From NCBI GenBank assembly GCA_900471485.1, contig UCEU01000002.1:62001-126000 (forward strand): a stretch of DNA of 64,000 nt, read 5' to 3'. This document shows, one piece after another, positions 18,628-29,706 of this stretch (the first letter of the stretch is position 1; every line of letters starts with the position of its first letter). The translations under genes were made by a program, and so were the position numbers. Origin of the DNA: Hyphomicrobiales bacterium. Its GTDB lineage: Bacteria; Pseudomonadota; Alphaproteobacteria; Rhizobiales; Rhizobiaceae. The notes beneath the pieces are model-generated. The model did not search any database, was not told where the DNA came from, and worked only from the letters and a program-made list of their open reading frames with translations.

Positions 18628-19997
18628 GTTCAGACGGCAAGAAGCCCTTCCGCCAGCAGAAACCCGCGAGCGCCCGTCCGGCAAAGCCTGGCCTTCAGGT
18701 GCGGGCCGCGGCTTCGAAGATTTTGGCGGCCGTGGTCGAGCGCAAGCTGCCGCTGGACGGCGCCCTGGACAATGAACACGGCAACCCGGCCTACAAGGCA
18801 CTCAACGATGGTGACCGGGCGCTGGTCCGTGCCATCCTCAATACGACGCTTCGGCACCTGCCGCGCATCGAGGCGGCCGTCTCCTCGCTGCTCGATTCGC
18901 CGCTGCCGGAAGGCGCGCGGGCCCTGCATCATGTGCTGACGGTCGCGGCGGCTCAGATTCTCTATCTCGACGTTCCCGATCATGCAGCGGTCGACCTTGC
19001 TGTTGAGCAGGCAAACAACGACCCGAGAAGCCGGCGCTTCGCCAAGCTTGTCAATGCCGTCCTGCGACGCATGGGCCGCGAAAAGGAAGAGATCCTCGTC
19101 TCCATCGCGACAATCTCGCCGATGCCGACCTGGTTTTTCGAGCGGCTGGAAAAGGCCTACGGCAAGGATGTGGCGACAGCGATCGCGGAATCGCAGCTGC
19201 AGCCGGCCGCGATCGATCTTACCGTCAAATCCGATCCCACAGGATGGGCAGAGCGCTTGAACGGAATTGTTCTGCCGACCGGCGGCGTGCGCCTTGCGGC
19301 CTTCGAAGGCAGCATTCCGTCGCTCGAGGGCTTCGACGATGGTGCCTGGTGGGTGCAGGACGCTGCCGCAAGCATTCCGGCGCAGCTGTTCGGCGACCTT
19401 ACCGGCAAGCGCGTCGCCGATCTCTGTGCAGCGCCCGGAGGCAAGACGGCTCAGCTCATTCTTGCGGGCGGCACGGTCACTGCCGTCGAACAATCGGCGA
19501 ACCGCATCAAGCGGCTGCGCTCCAATCTCGAGCGGTTGGGGCTTTCGTCCGAGACCATCGCGACCGATCTGACGAAGTTCGAGCCGGAAGAGCTGTTCGA
19601 CGCGATCCTCCTCGATGCGCCCTGCTCCTCGACCGGCACCACGCGCCGGCATCCCGATGTGCTTTGGACCAAGGGACCGGAGGAGATCGAAAAGCTGGCC
19701 GGCCTGCAGGAGCGCTTGCTACGCCATGCGCTGACGCTGCTGAAGCCGAACGGCCATATCGTGTTCTCCAACTGCTCGCTTGATCCATCGGAAGGCGAAG
19801 CGGTGATCGCGCGTATTCTGGCGGATACGCCCGCGGTCGAGCGCGTCGTGATCGAGCCCAGTCGGTGGCCAGGGTTGGAAATGGCGATCACCGAGCTTGG
19901 AGAGTTCCGCACGACGCCGGACATGCTTCAGGCCCCCACGGGCTTCGCATCGGGGTTGGATGGTTTCTATGCGGCCATCCTTCGCCGTGTTGCCTGA
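18618..19997 (+). CDS. RsmB/NOP family RNA (cytosine-C5) methyltransferase
   Basis: A 459-residue protein with an N-terminal NusB-like RNA-binding domain and a C-terminal Rossmann methyltransferase domain, the layout of RsmB (16S rRNA C967 methyltransferase). The SAM loop is [11 protein letters not shown]. The two catalytic cysteines are visible as [15 protein letters not shown] (C336) and [11 protein letters not shown] (C386). It overlaps htpX by 10 bases, so the two are probably cotranscribed. The exact target base is inferred from the family. Confidence 0.9.
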   Translation: MVLSSDGKKPFRQQKPASARPAKPGLQVRAAASKILAAVVERKLPLDGALDNEHGNPAYKALNDGDRALVRAILNTTLRHLPRIEAAVSSLLDSPLPEGARALHHVLTVAAAQILYLDVPDHAAVDLAVEQANNDPRSRRFAKLVNAVLRRMGREKEEILVSIATISPMPTWFFERLEKAYGKDVATAIAESQLQPAAIDLTVKSDPTGWAERLNGIVLPTGGVRLAAFEGSIPSLEGFDDGAWWVQDAAASIPAQLFGDLTGKRVADLCAAPGGKTAQLILAGGTVTAVEQSANRIKRLRSNLERLGLSSETIATDLTKFEPEELFDAILLDAPCSSTGTTRRHPDVLWTKGPEEIEKLAGLQERLLRHALTLLKPNGHIVFSNCSLDPSEGEAVIARILADTPAVERVVIEPSRWPGLEMAITELGEFRTTPDMLQAPTGFASGLDGFYAAILRRVA

Positions 19998-20107
19998 TAG
20001 CGGGGCAACTGGCATATTGCGATTCTGTCATAAAACGAGATGACGATTCCTGCCGATTCCGGATTTATTCATCTATTCTTAACGACGTGGGTCAATAGAC
20101 GATAGAC

Positions 20108-21778
20108 ATGTGGTCCGGGCGGTTCTCGAGTCTTTACATGGGCGAGGCCTGGCGGCGCACAGCGTGCCGCGCAGCAATCCTGCGCCTGCGGATGTTCCGC
20201 CACGCGGTCCAGGCGCCTGAGCGTCTGATCGTTGCGCCCACCGATCTCAGGGCCGTCGACGCGCATGTGGCCGAGGAGATCATCAACGGCCGGTTTCCGC
20301 TCGCCGGACGCCTGCTTGAGACAGGCGGCAAATCTCCGTTCAATTTCAGCCTCCCATCGCGCGCTTTTGCAATCCGCCTTCACGGCTTCGGCTGGCTGCG
20401 GCACATGCGGACGCGAAAGAGCGAGCTTCACTCCAATGTCGCGCGCTCGATTGTAAACGGTTGGCTCTCGCTGCACGGCGGACGGATAGAGGGCATCGCC
20501 TGGGAGATCGACGTGACCGCGCAGCGCGTCATCGCCTGGCTCTCCCATTCGCCCGTGGTCCTGCACAATGCCGACCGCACCTTCTATCGCCGCTTCATGC
20601 GCTCGCTGGCCATCCAGGTACGTTACCTGCGCCGCATGGCTCCCTATGCTCCACCCGGCGAGGTTCGTTTCCGCCTGCGCATCGCGCTCGCCATGGCTTC
20701 GATTGCAATGCCGGCGCGGGCGAGCACGCTGCGGAAGGCAGCGGAAGCGCTGGATCGCGAGTTCGATAGCCAGATTCTTCCCGACGGCGGTCATATCTCC
20801 CGCAATCCGCGGGTCGGGCTGGAGCTGCTGCTCGATCTGCTGCCGCTTCGCCAGACATACGTCAATCTCGGCCATGATCTGCCGCAGAAGCTGATCTCCG
20901 GCATCGACCGCATGTATCCGGCTCTTCGCTTCTTCCGCCACCAGGACGGGGACCTTGCGCTCTTCAACGGGGCAACGTCGACGCTCGCAAACGAGCTCGT
21001 CTCCTTGCTGCGTTATGACGAAACGGCGGGTGAGCCGTTCAAGGCGATGCCCTATTCGCGCTACCAGCGGCTTGCCGCCGGCAAGACGGTCGTTATCGCC
21101 GATACCGGCCTTCCGCCGACGGGGCGCTTGTCCCGCACCGCCCATGCGGGCTGCCTGTCGTTCGAAATGTCCTCCGGGCGTTACCGCTTCATCGTCAATG
21201 CCGGCTCGCCGAAGTTTTCCGGCCGCCGCTATATCCAGGCAGCTCGCACCACCGCTGCCCATTCCACCGTGACGGTGGACGACACCTCGTCCTCGCGCTT
21301 CGCCGCATCGGAATTCGTGTCGAACATCATCTCCGAGCCGGTGACGAACGTGGTGGTCGAGCGTGACGTGGCCGATGACGGGCGCGACGTGATCAAGGCA
21401 AGCCATGACGGCTACCTGAAGCCATTCGGCGTGTTGCACCAGCGCGAACTCACGCTCAACGCCACCGGCCTCATCGTTACGGGCTGCGACCGGTTGCTCG
21501 CGGCCGAGGGCGAAGAGGTGGAAGGTGACGTGCGGGCGGTCGCGCGTTTCCACGTACATCCAGCCATCAACCTAAAGCAGATGGATCGGGAATCCATCAT
21601 GATGACAGCGCCCGATGGCGAAAGCTGGCTGTTCTCGGCGCCGGGCAACGACGTGCTGATTTCCGAAGACGTGTTCTTCGCCGATGCGTCGGGCATCTGC
21701 GGCTCCGACCAGATCGAGATTGCTCTCTCCTACCGGGATCGCCCGGAAATACGCTGGTTTTTGTCCCGCAAGAGCTAG
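20108..21778 (+). CDS. Heparinase II/III family protein
   Basis: A 556-residue protein of the heparinase II/III-like family, whose known members are polysaccharide lyases with an alpha-toroid N-domain and a beta-sandwich C-domain. The N-terminal half is Arg-rich and helical (WLRHMRTRKSEL, GWLSLHGG); the C-terminal half has the family pattern AGCLSFEMSSGRYRFIVNAGSP and a HSTVTVDDTSS block. No signal peptide is evident, so location and substrate are open; an envelope or exopolysaccharide role is only a guess. No strong ribosome site is seen. This gene between rsmB and purH appears to be a common rhizobial arrangement. Confidence 0.82.
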   Translation: MWSGRFSSLYMGEAWRRTACRAAILRLRMFRHAVQAPERLIVAPTDLRAVDAHVAEEIINGRFPLAGRLLETGGKSPFNFSLPSRAFAIRLHGFGWLRHMRTRKSELHSNVARSIVNGWLSLHGGRIEGIAWEIDVTAQRVIAWLSHSPVVLHNADRTFYRRFMRSLAIQVRYLRRMAPYAPPGEVRFRLRIALAMASIAMPARASTLRKAAEALDREFDSQILPDGGHISRNPRVGLELLLDLLPLRQTYVNLGHDLPQKLISGIDRMYPALRFFRHQDGDLALFNGATSTLANELVSLLRYDETAGEPFKAMPYSRYQRLAAGKTVVIADTGLPPTGRLSRTAHAGCLSFEMSSGRYRFIVNAGSPKFSGRRYIQAARTTAAHSTVTVDDTSSSRFAASEFVSNIISEPVTNVVVERDVADDGRDVIKASHDGYLKPFGVLHQRELTLNATGLIVTGCDRLLAAEGEEVEGDVRAVARFHVHPAINLKQMDRESIMMTAPDGESWLFSAPGNDVLISEDVFFADASGICGSDQIEIALSYRDRPEIRWFLSRKS

Positions 21779-21884
21779 AGAAGGGCTCGTGCCTGTTTGC
21801 GCGGGCGCAAAGCTGTGCTAACGCCCAGCCATCGTCCGCGCGAAGATCGCCGGACATCTCCCGAAGCCCGAACGGAGAAGCCAG

Positions 21885-23501
21885 ATGGCCGTTGTTTCCA
21901 AGAAAATCCCCGCCCCCGACAAGGTCAAAGTCAAGACCGCGTTGCTGTCCGTGTCCGACAAGAGCGGCATCGTCGAGCTTGCCCGCGCGCTGGCTGAGAA
22001 CGGCGTTCGTCTGCTCTCGACGGGCGGGACGCACAAGGCAATCGCGGCTGCCGGCCTCGAAGTCACCGATGTTTCGGATGTCACCGGTTTTCCCGAGATC
22101 ATGGATGGCCGCGTCAAGACGCTACATCCGACGGTTCATGGCGGCCTGCTTGCCATTCGCGATGATGCCGAGCATCAGGCTGCGATGAAGGCGCATGGCA
22201 TCGAAGGCATCGATCTCTCCGTCATCAATCTCTATCCCTTCGAGGACGTTCGCGCCGCCGGCGGTGATTATCCGACGACGGTCGAGAACATCGATATCGG
22301 TGGTCCCGCGATGATCCGCGCCTCGGCGAAGAACCACGCCTACGTCACGATCATGACCGACCCGGCGGACTACGCGGAGCTGCTTTCCGAACTCTCGCAG
22401 GACAGTGGCCAGACGAGCTATGCTTTCCGCCAGCGGATGGCAGCCAAGGCCTATGCCCGTACGGCCGCCTATGACGCGATGATCTCCAATTGGTTCGCGG
22501 AAGCGCTGTCGATCGACACGCCGCGCCACCGCGTGATCGGCGGCGTTCTGAAGGAAGAAATGCGCTACGGCGAAAACCCGCACCAGAAGGCGGCTTTCTA
22601 CGTGACGGGCGAACAGCGTCCTGGTGTTTCGACCGCGAAGTTGCTGCAGGGCAAGCAGCTCTCCTACAACAACATCAACGACACGGATGCCGCCTACGAG
22701 CTCGTCGGCGAATTCCTGCCGGAGAAGTCGGCTGCCTGCGCCATCATCAAGCACGCCAATCCTTGCGGCGTGGCAACCGGCTCAAGCCTGCTCGAGGCTT
22801 ATCAGCGGGCACTCGCCTGCGATTCCGTTTCGGCCTTCGGCGGTATCATCGCGCTCAATCAGACGCTGGACGCCGAGACTGCGGAAGAGATCATCAAGCT
22901 CTTCACCGAAGTCATCATCGCGCCTGATGTGACCGAGGAAGCGCGAGCAATCGTCGCGCGCAAGGCCAATCTTCGCCTGCTTGCGGCCGGTGGCCTGCCG
23001 GATCCGCGCGCGGCCGGCCTTACCGCCAAGACCGTTTCCGGCGGCCTGCTTGTGCAGAGCCGTGACAACGGCATGGTCGAGGACCTGGAACTGAAGGTCG
23101 TCACCAGGCGGGCACCGACGGCGCAGGAACTCGAAGACATGAAATTTGCCTTCAAGGTCGCCAAGCACGTCAAGTCCAACGCGGTCGTCTACGCCAAGAA
23201 CGGCCAGACGGCGGGTATTGGCGCGGGTCAGATGAGCCGCATCGATTCCGCTCGTATCGCCGGCCTCAAGGCCGAGGAAGCGGCAAAGGCGTTGGGGCTT
23301 CCCGCACCGCTGACGCATGGATCGGCCGTGGCTTCGGAAGCGTTCCTGCCGTTCTCCGACGGTCTTCTCTCGATGATCGCCGCCGGTGCCACGTCGGTGA
23401 TCCAGCCGGGCGGCTCGATGCGCGACCAGGAAGTGATCGACGCGGCCAACGAGCACGACATCGCCATGGTCTTCACCGGCATGCGCCACTTCCGCCACTA
23501 G
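21885..23501 (+). CDS. purH: Bifunctional AICAR formyltransferase / IMP cyclohydrolase
   Basis: PurH carries out the last two steps of de novo purine synthesis, AICAR to FAICAR to IMP. The 538-residue protein has the N-terminal MGS-like cyclohydrolase domain ([35 protein letters not shown]) and the C-terminal transformylase domain ([34 protein letters not shown]). GGAGAA precedes the ATG. Rhizobial purH leaders sometimes carry a ZTP riboswitch; I do not see its conserved core in the 106 bases upstream. Confidence 0.96.
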   Translation: MAVVSKKIPAPDKVKVKTALLSVSDKSGIVELARALAENGVRLLSTGGTHKAIAAAGLEVTDVSDVTGFPEIMDGRVKTLHPTVHGGLLAIRDDAEHQAAMKAHGIEGIDLSVINLYPFEDVRAAGGDYPTTVENIDIGGPAMIRASAKNHAYVTIMTDPADYAELLSELSQDSGQTSYAFRQRMAAKAYARTAAYDAMISNWFAEALSIDTPRHRVIGGVLKEEMRYGENPHQKAAFYVTGEQRPGVSTAKLLQGKQLSYNNINDTDAAYELVGEFLPEKSAACAIIKHANPCGVATGSSLLEAYQRALACDSVSAFGGIIALNQTLDAETAEEIIKLFTEVIIAPDVTEEARAIVARKANLRLLAAGGLPDPRAAGLTAKTVSGGLLVQSRDNGMVEDLELKVVTRRAPTAQELEDMKFAFKVAKHVKSNAVVYAKNGQTAGIGAGQMSRIDSARIAGLKAEEAAKALGLPAPLTHGSAVASEAFLPFSDGLLSMIAAGATSVIQPGGSMRDQEVIDAANEHDIAMVFTGMRHFRH

Positions 23502-23510
23502 GCGAGTTGC

Positions 23511-23545
23511 AAAACCTACGCCTTGTCCGCGGGATAAGGCGTAGG
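23511..23545 (-). terminator. Terminator of the glutamate dehydrogenase - MFS unit
   Basis: On the minus strand CCTACGCCTT - 11 bases - AAGGCGTAGG is followed by TTTT. The stem (23515-23524 with 23536-23545) includes the stop codon and last codons of the MFS gene and lies 13 bases beyond the purH stop, so it may serve both convergent units. Confidence 0.8.
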
Positions 23546-24901
23546 GATCAAGAGAATGAGGCCGCCGGCGAGGAAGACGACAAGCGTTGCCATTCCAAGC
23601 CGGGCCGAGCCGCTCGCATAGGTGACGAGCGAGAACGCCAGCGTCGCCATGAAGCTGGTGGCGCGGCCTGACAGAGCGTAGATGCCGAAATAACGGCCTG
23701 CCTCGCTGAGGCTAACGCTGCGCGCCAGATAGGATCTGGACGACGCCTGGACCGGCCCAAACGCCAAGCCTATCAGTAAACCATAGCCGATATAGGCCTT
23801 TTCCGCCGCGGTGCCGAAGAGGCCGCCGCTATCCGTGCTCGGAAGGTTCACGAGGCCGAAGAATGTGTAGCCCGGGCCGGTCGAGACGATACCGGCGGTC
23901 GCGGCCAGCAGAAGCGCCAGGCTGACGATGATCGTCGTTTTCGAGCCGACACGCTTGTCGATGCGACCGGCGATGACGCAGCCGAAGATGGCCACTACGT
24001 TCAGGATGATCCCATAAATGCCGATCTCGATCGTCGCCCAGCCGAACATGCCGGCGGCGAAGGCGCCCCCGAGGATCAGAAGGCCGTTTACGCCGTCCTG
24101 GTAGACCATGCGGGCGATGAGGAAACGGAGAATGCCGCGGCGGTACTTGAGCTCGCCGAGCGTGCCCCTTACCTCCGTCAGCCCGGAGCGCACTGCCGCC
24201 GCGAACGGCTGGCCGCGCTTGATGTCGGGGGTGAAGAGAAACATCGGGATAATGAAGATCAGGTACCAGACAGCAGAGATCGGGCCGGTGATACGGGCGT
24301 CCTCGCCGGTATGCGGGTCCAGACCGAAGAGTGGCTGGAAGCCAAGGATCGTCTTGCCATCTTCCAGGTTACCGGCAAGCAGCGCGACCACGGCGATGAG
24401 AACGACCATGCCGCCGAGATAGCCCAGGCCCCAGGCGGTGTTCGATAGCTTGCCCACCTCGTCCTTGCCGACGAGATGCGGCATCATGGAATCGTTGAAG
24501 ACGATCGAGAACTCCGCCGCGATTGATGCGAGAATCATGAAGACCATCGGATAGATCAGCGGCGAGCCAGGAGCGGCGAACCAGAGGCCGAAGAGGCTTG
24601 CAATCTTGATCACAGCGAAAAAGCCGATCCAGGGTTTTCGCGCACCGGATTGATCGGCGATCGATCCGAGGATCGGCGAGAGGATGGCGATGATGATCGA
24701 GGAGATCGTCGCCATGTTGCTCCACATCGCCTGCGCATGGACGGGATCCGCCGTCAGCCTCGACACGAAGTAGGGACCAAAGATGAAGGTCGTCACGACA
24801 GTGAAGAAGGGCTGAGCAGCCCAGTCGAAGAACATCCACCCCCAGATGCCCTGTCGTGACGCCTTCTCAGGCTGCGTTCCCGTCCAGTCGATGCGATTCA
24901 C
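23516..24901 (-). CDS. MFS transporter, UMF1/Atg22-like
   Basis: A membrane protein of about 461 residues with some twelve hydrophobic segments and the major-facilitator pattern of the UMF1 family (related to fungal Atg22, a vacuolar amino-acid exporter). Visible pieces are GWMFFDWAAQPFFTVVTTFIFGPYF near the N-terminus, ILGSIADQSGARKPWI as the loop 2-3 signature, and GLAFGPVQASSRSYLARSV. The GTG at 24901 has GAGGAG six bases upstream and is preferred over the GTG at 24934. It follows the glutamate dehydrogenase by 38 bases, so an amino-acid or nitrogen-related cargo is plausible but unproven. Confidence 0.82.
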   Translation of the reverse strand: MNRIDWTGTQPEKASRQGIWGWMFFDWAAQPFFTVVTTFIFGPYFVSRLTADPVHAQAMWSNMATISSIIIAILSPILGSIADQSGARKPWIGFFAVIKIASLFGLWFAAPGSPLIYPMVFMILASIAAEFSIVFNDSMMPHLVGKDEVGKLSNTAWGLGYLGGMVVLIAVVALLAGNLEDGKTILGFQPLFGLDPHTGEDARITGPISAVWYLIFIIPMFLFTPDIKRGQPFAAAVRSGLTEVRGTLGELKYRRGILRFLIARMVYQDGVNGLLILGGAFAAGMFGWATIEIGIYGIILNVVAIFGCVIAGRIDKRVGSKTTIIVSLALLLAATAGIVSTGPGYTFFGLVNLPSTDSGGLFGTAAEKAYIGYGLLIGLAFGPVQASSRSYLARSVSLSEAGRYFGIYALSGRATSFMATLAFSLVTYASGSARLGMATLVVFLAGGLILLIPTPYPADKA

Positions 24902-24939
24902 AGTCCGCTCCTCATTTGGGGCGGACTGTCTCACCTCGT

Positions 24940-27900
24940 TCAGTCGCGCGCAAGATCGGTCAGCAGTCCAGCGGCCACCGTGATCCGTGCGAGATTGGGC
25001 TCACCGCTGTCGCTCAGGCCCGTCAGCTCCTCGGCGACACGGTTGATCCTGACACGGTCGTGGGCGTGCCAGGCCTGGACCGGAAGCTTCTCCTTGCCGT
25101 GGTTCGAAAGTGCGGTAATGACGATATCGCGGCGGGCACCGGCGATCTGGTCAATACTGCGGGCAAGCGCCAGGTTCTCGTAGTGGTCGGAGGTGATGAT
25201 ACGCCCGCCCGCCGCCAGCAACCTGCCGATCCTGAACGTGCGGGAAACGGCGAAGTAGCTCTCGGCGGCACGCACGAGCGGCTCTCCGGTGCGTTCGGCG
25301 ATCTGCATGATCTCGGGCACAAGAGCAAAGCCCAGCAGGCCAGAGATTTCCACCGCCAGCTTGTCTGGCACACCGGCATCGCGGTACTCGCCTTCACGTG
25401 CTTCCAGTTCCGGAACGACCTGGCCGGCGAAGACCGGCTTGAGCTTCTTTACCGCAGCCTGCAGGCGCTCGACCGTCTCGGCGATGTTGCCCTTGGCCAT
25501 CTGCGTCTTCAGCAGTAGCCGCGTCAAAACCGTGAAGATATGGCCGATCTCCTCGTAGAGACGGTTTTGCATCTGGCCGGATATCTTGCCGTCCAAAGCG
25601 TCGACTTCCGCCCAGAGGCGAGCGAGGTCGAAGCCGTCGCGAGCGACGATGGCCGAGCGCACCACCTCGGGCGCCGAGGCTGCCGTGGCGTCCATCATGC
25701 TAACGATGAAACCTGGTCCGCCGCGGTTGATCGCTTCGTTTGCCAGCACGGTGGCCACGATCTCGCGCTTCAGGCGGTGCTCTGTGATGTCGGATGCATT
25801 CGTTTTGCGCATCTTCGCAGGGAAGTAGTTCGCCAAGGTGGACGCGAAGTAGGGATCATCAGGCAGGTCGCTCGCCGCGAGCAGATCGAAGAGAACGATC
25901 TTGGCATAGGAAAGCAGCACGCCGATTTCCGGGCGGGTCAGCGGCTTTCCGGCCGCATATCGTTCGGTCATCACGGTGTCGTCGGGCAGCGTTTCGACCT
26001 TGCGGTTCAGCTGCTTGGCGCCTTCCAAGACCGTCATGAAGCGGGCGAGTTCCAGGCCGTTGGCGGTGCCCTTCCTCTCTACCAGCGAGATCGCCAGGGA
26101 TTGGAGATAGTTGTTGCGCAACACGAGCACCGCGACTTCGCTGGTCATGGACGAGAGAAGCTGGTCACGCTTGGCGCGCGTCAGGCGATCATCCTGCATG
26201 GCGGCCGCGAGTGCGATCTTGATGTTCACCTCGACGTCGGAGGTGTTTACGCCAGCCGAGTTGTCGATGGCGTCGGAGTTGCAGCGCCCGCCTTTCATCG
26301 CATAGGCGATGCGGCCTTTCTGGGTGACGCCGAGGTTTGCCCCTTCGCCGATGACCTTGGCACGGATATCGTCGGCGGTGACACGGATCGGATCGTTGGC
26401 GCGGTCGCCGACATCCGTGTCGGTTTCCGACGGCGCCTTGATGTAGGTGCCGATGCCGCCGAACCAGAGTAGATCGACGGGGCTCTTCAGGATGGCGGTG
26501 ATGATCTCGAACGGTGTAGCCACGGATTTGTCGATGCCGATGGCGGCAACAGCCTCCGGCGTCAGCGTCACCGATTTCGCCGCGCGCGAGATGATCATCG
26601 CGCCCTTGGATAGAATAGACTTGTCGAAATCCTGCCAGCTTGAGCGCGGCAGGTTGAAGAGCCGCTGCCGCTCGGCGAGCGTCTTCGCCATGTCCGGATC
26701 GGGGTCGATGAAGATGTCGCGGTGGTCGAACGCAGCGAGAAGCCGGATTTTTGGCGACAGCAGCATGCCGTTACCAAACACGTCGCCGGACATGTCGCCG
26801 ACGCCGGCGACGGTAAAGGGCGTCGTCTGGATGTCGATGTCCATTTCCCGGAAGTGCCGCTTCACGGTCTCCCAGGCGCCGCGGGCGGTGATGCCCATCT
26901 TCTTGTGATCGTAGCCGGCCGAGCCGCCCGAAGCGAAGGCGTCGTCCAGCCAGAAGCCGGCTTCCTGCGCGAGCGCGTTGGCCGTATCGGAGAAGGTCGC
27001 GGTGCCCTTGTCGGCGGCGACGACGAAGTAGGGATCGTCGCCGTCAAGCCGCACGGTGTCCTTCGGTGGCACGATGCCAGGACCGGAGATGTTGTCGGTG
27101 ATCGACAGGAGGGTGCGGATGTAGGTCTTATATGCTTCGCGGCCGGCAGTGAAGATTTCCTCGCGGCTGCCACCTGCCGGAAGCTGCTTGGGATAGAAGC
27201 CACCCTTGGCGCCAACCGGCACGATCACGGAATTCTTGACCTGTTGAGCCTTCACAAGCCCCAGGACCTCGGTGCGGTAGTCTTCGGCGCGGTCCGACCA
27301 GCGCAGACCACCGCGGGCAACCTTGCCGAAGCGCAGATGCACGCCCTCCACCTCGACGCCATAGACGAATATTTCGCGGAAGGGACGCGGTTCGGGCAGG
27401 GCGTCGACGAGATGAGGATCGAGTTTGAAGGCGAGCATTGCCTTTGGTGCGCCGTCGGCATCGCGCTGGAAATAGTTGGTCCGCAGCGTGGCGTCCACGA
27501 CGTTGACATACCGGCGCAGGATGCGGTCGTCGTCCAGGCTTGGAACCTCGGCGAGGGCCGTTTCGATCTTTGCGTGGAGATCGCCGATCCGCTTAAGCCG
27601 GGCCTTCTCAGCGGCCTTCGGATCAAGGCTATCGTGAAACAGCTTGAAGATCAGCACCGCGATCGCGGGATATTTGTCGAGCGTCGTCGCGATATAGTCC
27701 TGCGAATAGGCGATACCCGCCTGACGGAGATAGCGTGAATAGGCGCGCAGCACGCTCGTCTCGCGGGCGGAAAGACCCGCCGAAACGATGAGGCGATTGA
27801 AGGCATCGTTGTCGATCAAGCCGCTGAAGGCGGAGAGGAAGGCTTCTTCCAGCGTCGCTGCATGGCGGGTGAGATCGATCTTCGCCCCACCGCGCGCTTC

Positions 27901-29706
27901 CAGATCCATGTCGTGCAGGACAACAAGCTTTTCCGAACCATCGGCAAGCGTCACATCGATGTCGAAGGTTCCTTCGCTGATAACGTTGAAGCCGAGGTTC
28001 TCCAGCAGCGGTACGCGACGCGACAGCGCGAGTTGGCCACCCGAATGGAAGATCTTCAGGCAAAGGAGATCGGCGCCGTCCTTCTGCCGCTTGTAGAACT
28101 CGATCCTAATCGGCGCGCCGGTGGCGCATGCCGCGATATCCGGCAAATCGTTGAAGGTTTCTTCGGGAGGAAAGAGATCCTGAAAGGCGGGGCTTACCGC
28201 GATGCGGGGCGCCTTCGGTCCGGCAAGTGCCTCGAAGCGGTCGTTCCAGCGCGCGGTGATCACGCGGATGGCTTCCTCGAGCTTGGCTTGCGGAACGCGT
28301 GGCGTCTTGCCGCCGGAGCGACCGATGATGAAATGCACCCGCGCGACGCCCCCTTCAGGGAAAGCCGGATAATAGGCCGAGACGCGGCCGTCATAGACCG
28401 TCTTGAGGTAAGTGCCGATCTTCTCGCGAACGATCGAGTCGTATTCTTCGCGCGGGACATAGACGATCACCGAGACGAAGCGGTCGAAATGATCGATGCG
28501 CGGCAGCACCCGCACGCGGGGACGATCGGCAAGTTCGTTGATCTGTTCGGCGAATGTCGCGAGTTGCGTCGTGTCGATCTGGAAGAGATCGTCGCGCGGA
28601 TATGATTCCAGCGTGTTGTCGAGCATGCGGCCGGAATGGCTCATGGGGTCGAAGCCGAAATGCTCCTTCACCTTTTCCACTTTCGACCGCAGCAGCGGAA
28701 TTTCGCTGGCCAAGGATGTGTAGGCGGTCGAAGTGAAAAGGCCGACGATACGCAGTTCGCCTGTCACATTGCCATCTGCGTCGAAGCGCTTAACCCCGAC
28801 GTAATCCATATAGCCGCGCCGGTGAACGACGGATTTGACATTGGCCTTGGTAACGATCAGGAAATCGGGCCCGTCAAGAAAGGCGAGGATCTCAGGCGTG
28901 GTGGTGACGGCGTCCTTTCCCGTGCGCAGAACCAGCACATCGGGATTGGAAAGAATGCCGAGCCCGGTGCCTTTATCGCGTTCGATCCTGGCATCGGCGC
29001 CCTTGCCGGAATAGACATACTCCCGCATGCCGAGGAACGTGAAATTGGCGTCGCGCAGCCATGTGAGAAAGGCCAGAGCCTCGTCGCGATCCGATTTTCG
29101 GCGGTTTGCCCCATAAGCCGACAACTCGTTGATGACGGTGTCGAGCCTGGCAAGCATCGGCTTCCAGTCGGATACCGCAAGCTCGACCTGCTTCACGACG
29201 CTATCGATGCGTTGGATGAGATCGACGGCCTGGGCGGCCGATAGCGGAGCGAGGTGCAACTGGATGTGGCTGATCCGGCTCGCCTCGCCGCTGGCCTGGT
29301 CGGCGGACAGGAATTCCGCTGCCTTGCCTTTGCCGGCTACGAGGATCGGATGCACGGCCATGTAGAGATCGCGGTAGCTGCTGGTCACTTCGCCCATGAC
29401 CGATTCATAGAGAAACGGCATGTTGTGAGCGGTCACGGACAGGACCGATACCGGGACGCCGTTTGGCTCCACATGCGCGATCGTCTCTATGCTGATGCGT
29501 GCATTCTCGCCTTTCCATGCCGCCAGTTCGCTGGCGGAGTGGACAGCCGAAAGGGCCAGCATTTCAGGTGTGTATCGTTCGAGATCGTCGCTGCTGGCGC
29601 GGCCGAACAGGATTTCCGGGTCAATGTAGTTGTCGCCCGTAGCTGCAGCGACCTTGGCGGCGCCCTCCAGTTGCTTTTCGCGTTTTGGATTGTTTCGGCC
29701 GGCCAT
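24940..29706 (-). CDS. NAD-dependent glutamate dehydrogenase, large (180 kDa) class
   Basis: This 1588-residue protein belongs to the large GDH class that converts glutamate and NAD to 2-oxoglutarate and ammonia, a mainly catabolic reaction that supports growth on amino acids. The long N-terminal half holds regulatory ACT-like regions; the catalytic part has the family blocks FREIFVYGVEVEGVHLRFGKVARGGLRWSDR (about residues 775-810), VPVGAKGGFYPK and GDMSGDVFGNGML. Length is typical (1550-1650). It is first in a unit with the MFS gene, and divergent from pdxY. No frameshift is seen over the whole length. Confidence 0.95.
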   Translation of the reverse strand: MAGRNNPKREKQLEGAAKVAAATGDNYIDPEILFGRASSDDLERYTPEMLALSAVHSASELAAWKGENARISIETIAHVEPNGVPVSVLSVTAHNMPFLYESVMGEVTSSYRDLYMAVHPILVAGKGKAAEFLSADQASGEASRISHIQLHLAPLSAAQAVDLIQRIDSVVKQVELAVSDWKPMLARLDTVINELSAYGANRRKSDRDEALAFLTWLRDANFTFLGMREYVYSGKGADARIERDKGTGLGILSNPDVLVLRTGKDAVTTTPEILAFLDGPDFLIVTKANVKSVVHRRGYMDYVGVKRFDADGNVTGELRIVGLFTSTAYTSLASEIPLLRSKVEKVKEHFGFDPMSHSGRMLDNTLESYPRDDLFQIDTTQLATFAEQINELADRPRVRVLPRIDHFDRFVSVIVYVPREEYDSIVREKIGTYLKTVYDGRVSAYYPAFPEGGVARVHFIIGRSGGKTPRVPQAKLEEAIRVITARWNDRFEALAGPKAPRIAVSPAFQDLFPPEETFNDLPDIAACATGAPIRIEFYKRQKDGADLLCLKIFHSGGQLALSRRVPLLENLGFNVISEGTFDIDVTLADGSEKLVVLHDMDLEARGGAKIDLTRHAATLEEAFLSAFSGLIDNDAFNRLIVSAGLSARETSVLRAYSRYLRQAGIAYSQDYIATTLDKYPAIAVLIFKLFHDSLDPKAAEKARLKRIGDLHAKIETALAEVPSLDDDRILRRYVNVVDATLRTNYFQRDADGAPKAMLAFKLDPHLVDALPEPRPFREIFVYGVEVEGVHLRFGKVARGGLRWSDRAEDYRTEVLGLVKAQQVKNSVIVPVGAKGGFYPKQLPAGGSREEIFTAGREAYKTYIRTLLSITDNISGPGIVPPKDTVRLDGDDPYFVVAADKGTATFSDTANALAQEAGFWLDDAFASGGSAGYDHKKMGITARGAWETVKRHFREMDIDIQTTPFTVAGVGDMSGDVFGNGMLLSPKIRLLAAFDHRDIFIDPDPDMAKTLAERQRLFNLPRSSWQDFDKSILSKGAMIISRAAKSVTLTPEAVAAIGIDKSVATPFEIITAILKSPVDLLWFGGIGTYIKAPSETDTDVGDRANDPIRVTADDIRAKVIGEGANLGVTQKGRIAYAMKGGRCNSDAIDNSAGVNTSDVEVNIKIALAAAMQDDRLTRAKRDQLLSSMTSEVAVLVLRNNYLQSLAISLVERKGTANGLELARFMTVLEGAKQLNRKVETLPDDTVMTERYAAGKPLTRPEIGVLLSYAKIVLFDLLAASDLPDDPYFASTLANYFPAKMRKTNASDITEHRLKREIVATVLANEAINRGGPGFIVSMMDATAASAPEVVRSAIVARDGFDLARLWAEVDALDGKISGQMQNRLYEEIGHIFTVLTRLLLKTQMAKGNIAETVERLQAAVKKLKPVFAGQVVPELEAREGEYRDAGVPDKLAVEISGLLGFALVPEIMQIAERTGEPLVRAAESYFAVSRTFRIGRLLAAGGRIITSDHYENLALARSIDQIAGARRDIVITALSNHGKEKLPVQAWHAHDRVRINRVAEELTGLSDSGEPNLARITVAAGLLTDLARD

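Noticed and set aside
21779..21884. Possible ZTP (pfl) riboswitch before purH
   Set aside because: The conserved core elements of that RNA class are not visible; only a generic GC-rich hairpin could form.
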